A stretch of DNA of 64,000 nucleotides from DATKGW01 sp035510605 (GTDB lineage: Bacteria > Patescibacteriota > Saccharimonadia > Saccharimonadales > CAIOMD01): positions 67,105 to 131,104 of the forward strand of contig DATKGW010000012.1 in NCBI GenBank assembly GCA_035510605.1, given 5' to 3'. The notes beneath the pieces are model-generated. The model saw only the letters and a program-made list of their open reading frames with translations, was not told the DNA's origin and did no database searches. Made by a program: the position numbers and the translations under genes. Positions 61,221 through 64,000 of this stretch are shown in pieces; the stretch's first letter is position 1; every line of letters begins with the position of its first letter.

Positions 61221-61880
61221 TTAAGCAATTCGCCGGTGCCAGTAGCCATCCGGCTCCATGGTATAGCCCAGCCTGCTGGCCGTTTCGTCATAAATATCTT
61301 TGGCACGTTCTGGTGACATAAATCTGTTTTGGGGCGAAGAACTAACCGTTTTGGCAGATTCTATAGCCGTTTTTATAAAACCCAATCGGTCAGCAATATC
61401 TTCACTTAGTTCAACCATTAACTTACGCCAATCCAAGGGTGCCAATCCTCTAGAATGCCTTTTACCCGAACCTACATTATCCTTATACGCAATTACGCCC
61501 TGGATTTGTTTGATTAAGATCTCATTGCCCCAATCTAAGTCTAAACCGATCATGGCATTGGGGCTGTCTTTATAACATAGTGCAAAACCAACGTTGGTAT
61601 TTAACCAAAGCTTGTAGAAATTCCCGTCTATATACTGTTTAGGCAAGGCATAACCCTGGCTATAGTCGTAAAAATTTTCAACCCAGCCAAAATTCAAGTA
61701 TTGTCCATCTGGCACTCTTAACGGAATTAATGAATAACCATCCAGGTGGGTTGAGCTAAGTGGTTTTTCAGTCAACGAATTACGGTGCAGATATTCAGCC
61801 AAATTAACAGAGTTAAGCAGATCTTGATCAATCTCTTTGCCACAAACATTTTCCGGAGAAGATGCATAAGTCTCATACAT
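61221..61880 (-). CDS. Unrecognised 219-residue soluble protein
   Basis: No family recognised. Trp/Tyr-rich, with FGWVENFYDYSQGYALPKQYIDGNFYKLW and FALCYKDSPNAMIGLDLDWGNE. It has no membrane helix. The C-terminal 55 residues (SPERAKDIYDETASRLGYTMEPDGYWHRR) look like a helical tail. TATAAT lies 7 bases before the ATG. Probably a lineage-specific cytoplasmic protein. Confidence 0.78.
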   Translation of the reverse strand: MYETYASSPENVCGKEIDQDLLNSVNLAEYLHRNSLTEKPLSSTHLDGYSLIPLRVPDGQYLNFGWVENFYDYSQGYALPKQYIDGNFYKLWLNTNVGFALCYKDSPNAMIGLDLDWGNEILIKQIQGVIAYKDNVGSGKRHSRGLAPLDWRKLMVELSEDIADRLGFIKTAIESAKTVSSSPQNRFMSPERAKDIYDETASRLGYTMEPDGYWHRRIA

Positions 61881-61887
61881 TAAACAA

Positions 61888-61893
61888 ATTATA
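61888..61893 (-). promoter_or_regulatory. -10 element (likely leaderless)
   Basis: TATAAT on the minus strand, 7 bases before the ATG at 61880. Confidence 0.55.
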
Positions 61894-61936
61894 AAATTAA
61901 AAATAGAATTTAGTAAAATTTTCTTGAGTCAGATAA

Positions 61937-62941
61937 CTAAGGATTGACCTCTTTTAAGGCCAGCATGGCTAATTGCTGGTTGGTTTTTTGAGCCCATTTG
62001 AGTCTCATAACAATTTCTTCCAGTTCCCGGCCTAACTCGTTTATTACAACACCGACTTTATGCTGGTCTAATTGGGCGGTCAAACTCGTAACAGAATAGT
62101 AACCTTCTTTTTCGGGATTAGTGGCATCCATATATTCATTGTTATCGTATCTTTGGCAGCCAACCCTTAAAAACGCCCTGAGCGTTAAACTTTTTTCATC
62201 CAAATCCGCTATTTTATCCTCAATGCTTCTGGCATTTTCACGCTGGGTCATAAATGCTTGTGGAATATCGATTGGTTTTGGCTTTTTGGATACTGTTAGG
62301 TTTTGATGCATTTGCTCATCTTCGGCAGCCTGTTGGTTTAGCAGATTCACAACTTTTTCGGTCTTGGCCAGCTCCTCTTTGGTGGTTTCTTGCATTGCCG
62401 GATCAGCCAAGATCGATTCTTTTGATGCTGCCCTAGCTAAGACATAATAAAGCGTTGGCCACAACCAGCCAGCCTTGGCGGTCTTAAGCTGTTCTTTTAT
62501 ACCGTCGAGCAATTCGGTTTTGCCGGCATACCATTTACCGGTTGTTGACTTATCGGGATAGTGGTCTTCGATATCAAAGGGGTTCAATAGTATTAGGTCT
62601 TCTGCTCGCCGGTATTGGATCATTTTATCCGGGCAATAATATGCAAAACTGTCTTGTTCAATTACAGTCCTATTAGCCATATAGCCAACGGCCGTCGCCC
62701 CCATTGAACGTAAAAAGCCATGACTTTCTCTAACGGTTAAAGGTTTCTCACCCTCTGTTTCTTGCCGGCTGACTCTGTAAACGGCACCTTTCTTATCTAC
62801 TTTGGCATAGGCAACATTAGCTACAGCCAAGCGGCTATTATATTGATTTGTTTCTTCTCTGACGTCTACCCAGCCAACAAAATCACCGGCTAATTCCGGC
62901 CCAAATTCCTGCTTATACACTGTTTTTCTGACAGATGGCAT
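61937..62941 (-). CDS. Unrecognised 334-residue soluble protein
   Basis: No family recognised and no membrane segment. The N-terminal half has VYRVSRQETEGEKPLTV and QDSFAYYCPDKMIQYR; the C-terminal half is a long helical region (ARSIEDKIADLDEKSLTLRAFLRVGCQRY, then LGRELEEIVMRLKWAQKTNQQLA). GGAGGTG lies about 5 bases before the ATG, so it is a leadered gene. It lies 56 bases upstream of the 219-residue unknown on the same strand. Confidence 0.78.
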   Translation of the reverse strand: MPSVRKTVYKQEFGPELAGDFVGWVDVREETNQYNSRLAVANVAYAKVDKKGAVYRVSRQETEGEKPLTVRESHGFLRSMGATAVGYMANRTVIEQDSFAYYCPDKMIQYRRAEDLILLNPFDIEDHYPDKSTTGKWYAGKTELLDGIKEQLKTAKAGWLWPTLYYVLARAASKESILADPAMQETTKEELAKTEKVVNLLNQQAAEDEQMHQNLTVSKKPKPIDIPQAFMTQRENARSIEDKIADLDEKSLTLRAFLRVGCQRYDNNEYMDATNPEKEGYYSVTSLTAQLDQHKVGVVINELGRELEEIVMRLKWAQKTNQQLAMLALKEVNP

Positions 62942-63022
62942 ACTTACACCTCCATGAGATTAACTTAAATATAGCAGTACCTTGGTAAGATGCAAGCAAT
63001 AGCGCTTTATCTGTTAAATAAA

Positions 63023-63358
63023 TTACTTCTTTTTGCGGACGGTAACGGCTGTGCCATAGGCGGCAACTTCGTTCATGACATTTCCGATTTCACCGGAATC
63101 GTAACGCATCGCTAGAACGGCGTTGCCGCCTTTTGCTATAGCCGCTTTACGCAACCTGGCAACAGCTTTTTCACGACTATCTATGAGCAATTTTGTATAG
63201 CCACCCACTTCGCCGCCAACAATGGTCCTAAAACCGGCACCGATGTTGCTGAAAACATTTCGGCTTCTGACAATCAGACCAAAAACTTCTCCCTGTACTT
63301 CAACAACCTCATAACCGGGTATATCATTTGTTGTTACCACAAGAATTTCCTTATCCAT
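63023..63358 (-). CDS. YbjQ-family protein (UPF0145)
   Basis: 111 residues from the ATG at 63358, where AAGGAGGT is ideally placed; a frame to 63379 would include that site. [28 protein letters not shown], the [23 protein letters not shown] helix and [15 protein letters not shown] are typical. The family is called heavy-metal-binding but its function is not established. Soluble, likely pentameric. Confidence 0.93.
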   Translation of the reverse strand: MDKEILVVTTNDIPGYEVVEVQGEVFGLIVRSRNVFSNIGAGFRTIVGGEVGGYTKLLIDSREKAVARLRKAAIAKGGNAVLAMRYDSGEIGNVMNEVAAYGTAVTVRKKK

Positions 63359-63467
63359 TTTTGACCTCCTTATAATCAATTTTATCTTAACAAAATATGG
63401 CTATAAAAAGAATTTTGAATTAACACCTGAAGTAAGGCATAATAAAGAATACTAAAGGGAGTTTTCT

Positions 63468-64000
63468 GTGGCCAGTCAAGATATTACACTACTATTGACC
63501 GAGCGTAAGCAAATCCGCAAAGGTTTAAATAAGTTCCGAAACGCCGGTTTCATACCGGCGGTTATACATGACCCCGGCAAGGATTCTATTATTGTCAGTG
63601 GGACTTATCCAGACATGTTAAAGGTATATCACCAAGCCGGAAAACACCATCCGGTTAATGTAAAAGTTGGCAACGATACCTATTTAACCATCATAAAAGA
63701 TGTTAATTTTGAACCTACAAAACATATTTTGCGGCATGTTGTTTTTGACATTATTAAACAAACCGAAAAAGTCGAAACCGAAGTCCCAATTGTCTTTATA
63801 GGTGATGACGCTCCAGCTCAAAAAGCCGGCTTGCTGATCATAAAACAACTCGATCATGTACAGGTCGAGGCATTTCCTAGGGATTTGCCGGATGAGGTTA
63901 CCGTCAGCCAAGAAAACTTGGTGGAAATCGGTGACAAAATCACTGTTGCCGATATAATCGTGCCCAATAATGTAACAATCTTAACCGAACCGGAGCACTC
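63468..64000 (+). CDS. rplY: Ribosomal protein bL25 (CTC type), C-terminal part missing
   Basis: Binds 5S rRNA. The first 177 residues are visible and the gene runs off the window. The start is GTG with AAAGGGAG about 6 bases before it. LLLTERKQIRKGLNKFRNAGFIPAVIHDPG is the 5S-binding domain, and the following beta domain (EVPIVFIGDDAPAQKAGLLI, HVQVEAFPRDLPDEVTV) shows the longer CTC form. Its presence supports a bacterial chromosome. Confidence 0.93.
   Translation, partial: MASQDITLLLTERKQIRKGLNKFRNAGFIPAVIHDPGKDSIIVSGTYPDMLKVYHQAGKHHPVNVKVGNDTYLTIIKDVNFEPTKHILRHVVFDIIKQTEKVETEVPIVFIGDDAPAQKAGLLIIKQLDHVQVEAFPRDLPDEVTVSQENLVEIGDKITVADIIVPNNVTILTEPEH

Overview
The window looks like a piece of a Patescibacteria (CPR) chromosome, most probably Candidatus Saccharibacteria (TM7). 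This is inferred from gene content, not from a marker-gene comparison. The signs are very high coding density with no gene-free gap over about 150 bases, many small proteins with one N-terminal membrane anchor, a minimal sugar metabolism built on split transketolase plus phosphoketolase and acetate kinase, and no respiratory complexes. TGA is a normal stop codon here, for example ending gatB, so this is not a UGA-glycine lineage. I found no rRNA, tRNA, CRISPR array, prophage or insertion sequence. Most genes lie on the minus strand.

Layout, 0-13 kb: a tRNA amidotransferase operon (gatC, gatA, a small membrane-anchored HEPN-like protein, gatB, then galU, cut by the window edge); uvrB; an unknown protein with a LOG-like protein; and a pentose-phosphate and glycolysis operon (rpe, split transketolase, class II aldolase, PfkB kinase). 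13-31 kb: small unknown genes, a nucleoside deoxyribosyltransferase-like protein, a DNA-damage block (SRAP/YedK divergent from an 88-residue protein and a Y-family polymerase), a radical SAM protein, gap-rpiB, ppa opposite a glycerophosphodiesterase, a fasciclin protein, glutaredoxin-thioredoxin reductase, FKBP, pheST, YajQ and a GH63/MGH-like glycosidase. 31-43 kb: an odd GC-rich single-gene cassette between 13-bp inverted repeats, several unknowns, HAD, GIY-YIG and Nudix-like proteins, RmuC, a pilin-like protein with a secreted coiled-coil protein, an AI-2E family permease and DsbB. 43-49 kb: enolase and a phosphoketolase-acetate kinase-NRAMP operon.

49-57 kb is an envelope and redox island. 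It holds a MacB-type ABC transporter with a DUF5666-like protein, an FMN-binding protein with its flavin transferase ApbE, a ferric-reductase-like flavocytochrome, a two-component system apparently co-transcribed with that reductase, and a second DUF5666-like protein. An MmpL transporter, VKOR, unknown proteins, YbjQ and the start of the bL25 gene complete the window.

Together the metabolic genes can move sugar phosphates through the non-oxidative pentose pathway, split them with phosphoketolase and make ATP with acetate kinase. Lower glycolysis is represented by GAPDH and enolase. A recurring regulatory theme is a -10-like hexamer 6 to 9 bases before the start codon with no Shine-Dalgarno sequence, which suggests leaderless mRNAs at many transcription-unit starts. 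Genes inside operons more often carry GGAG-type ribosome binding sites.
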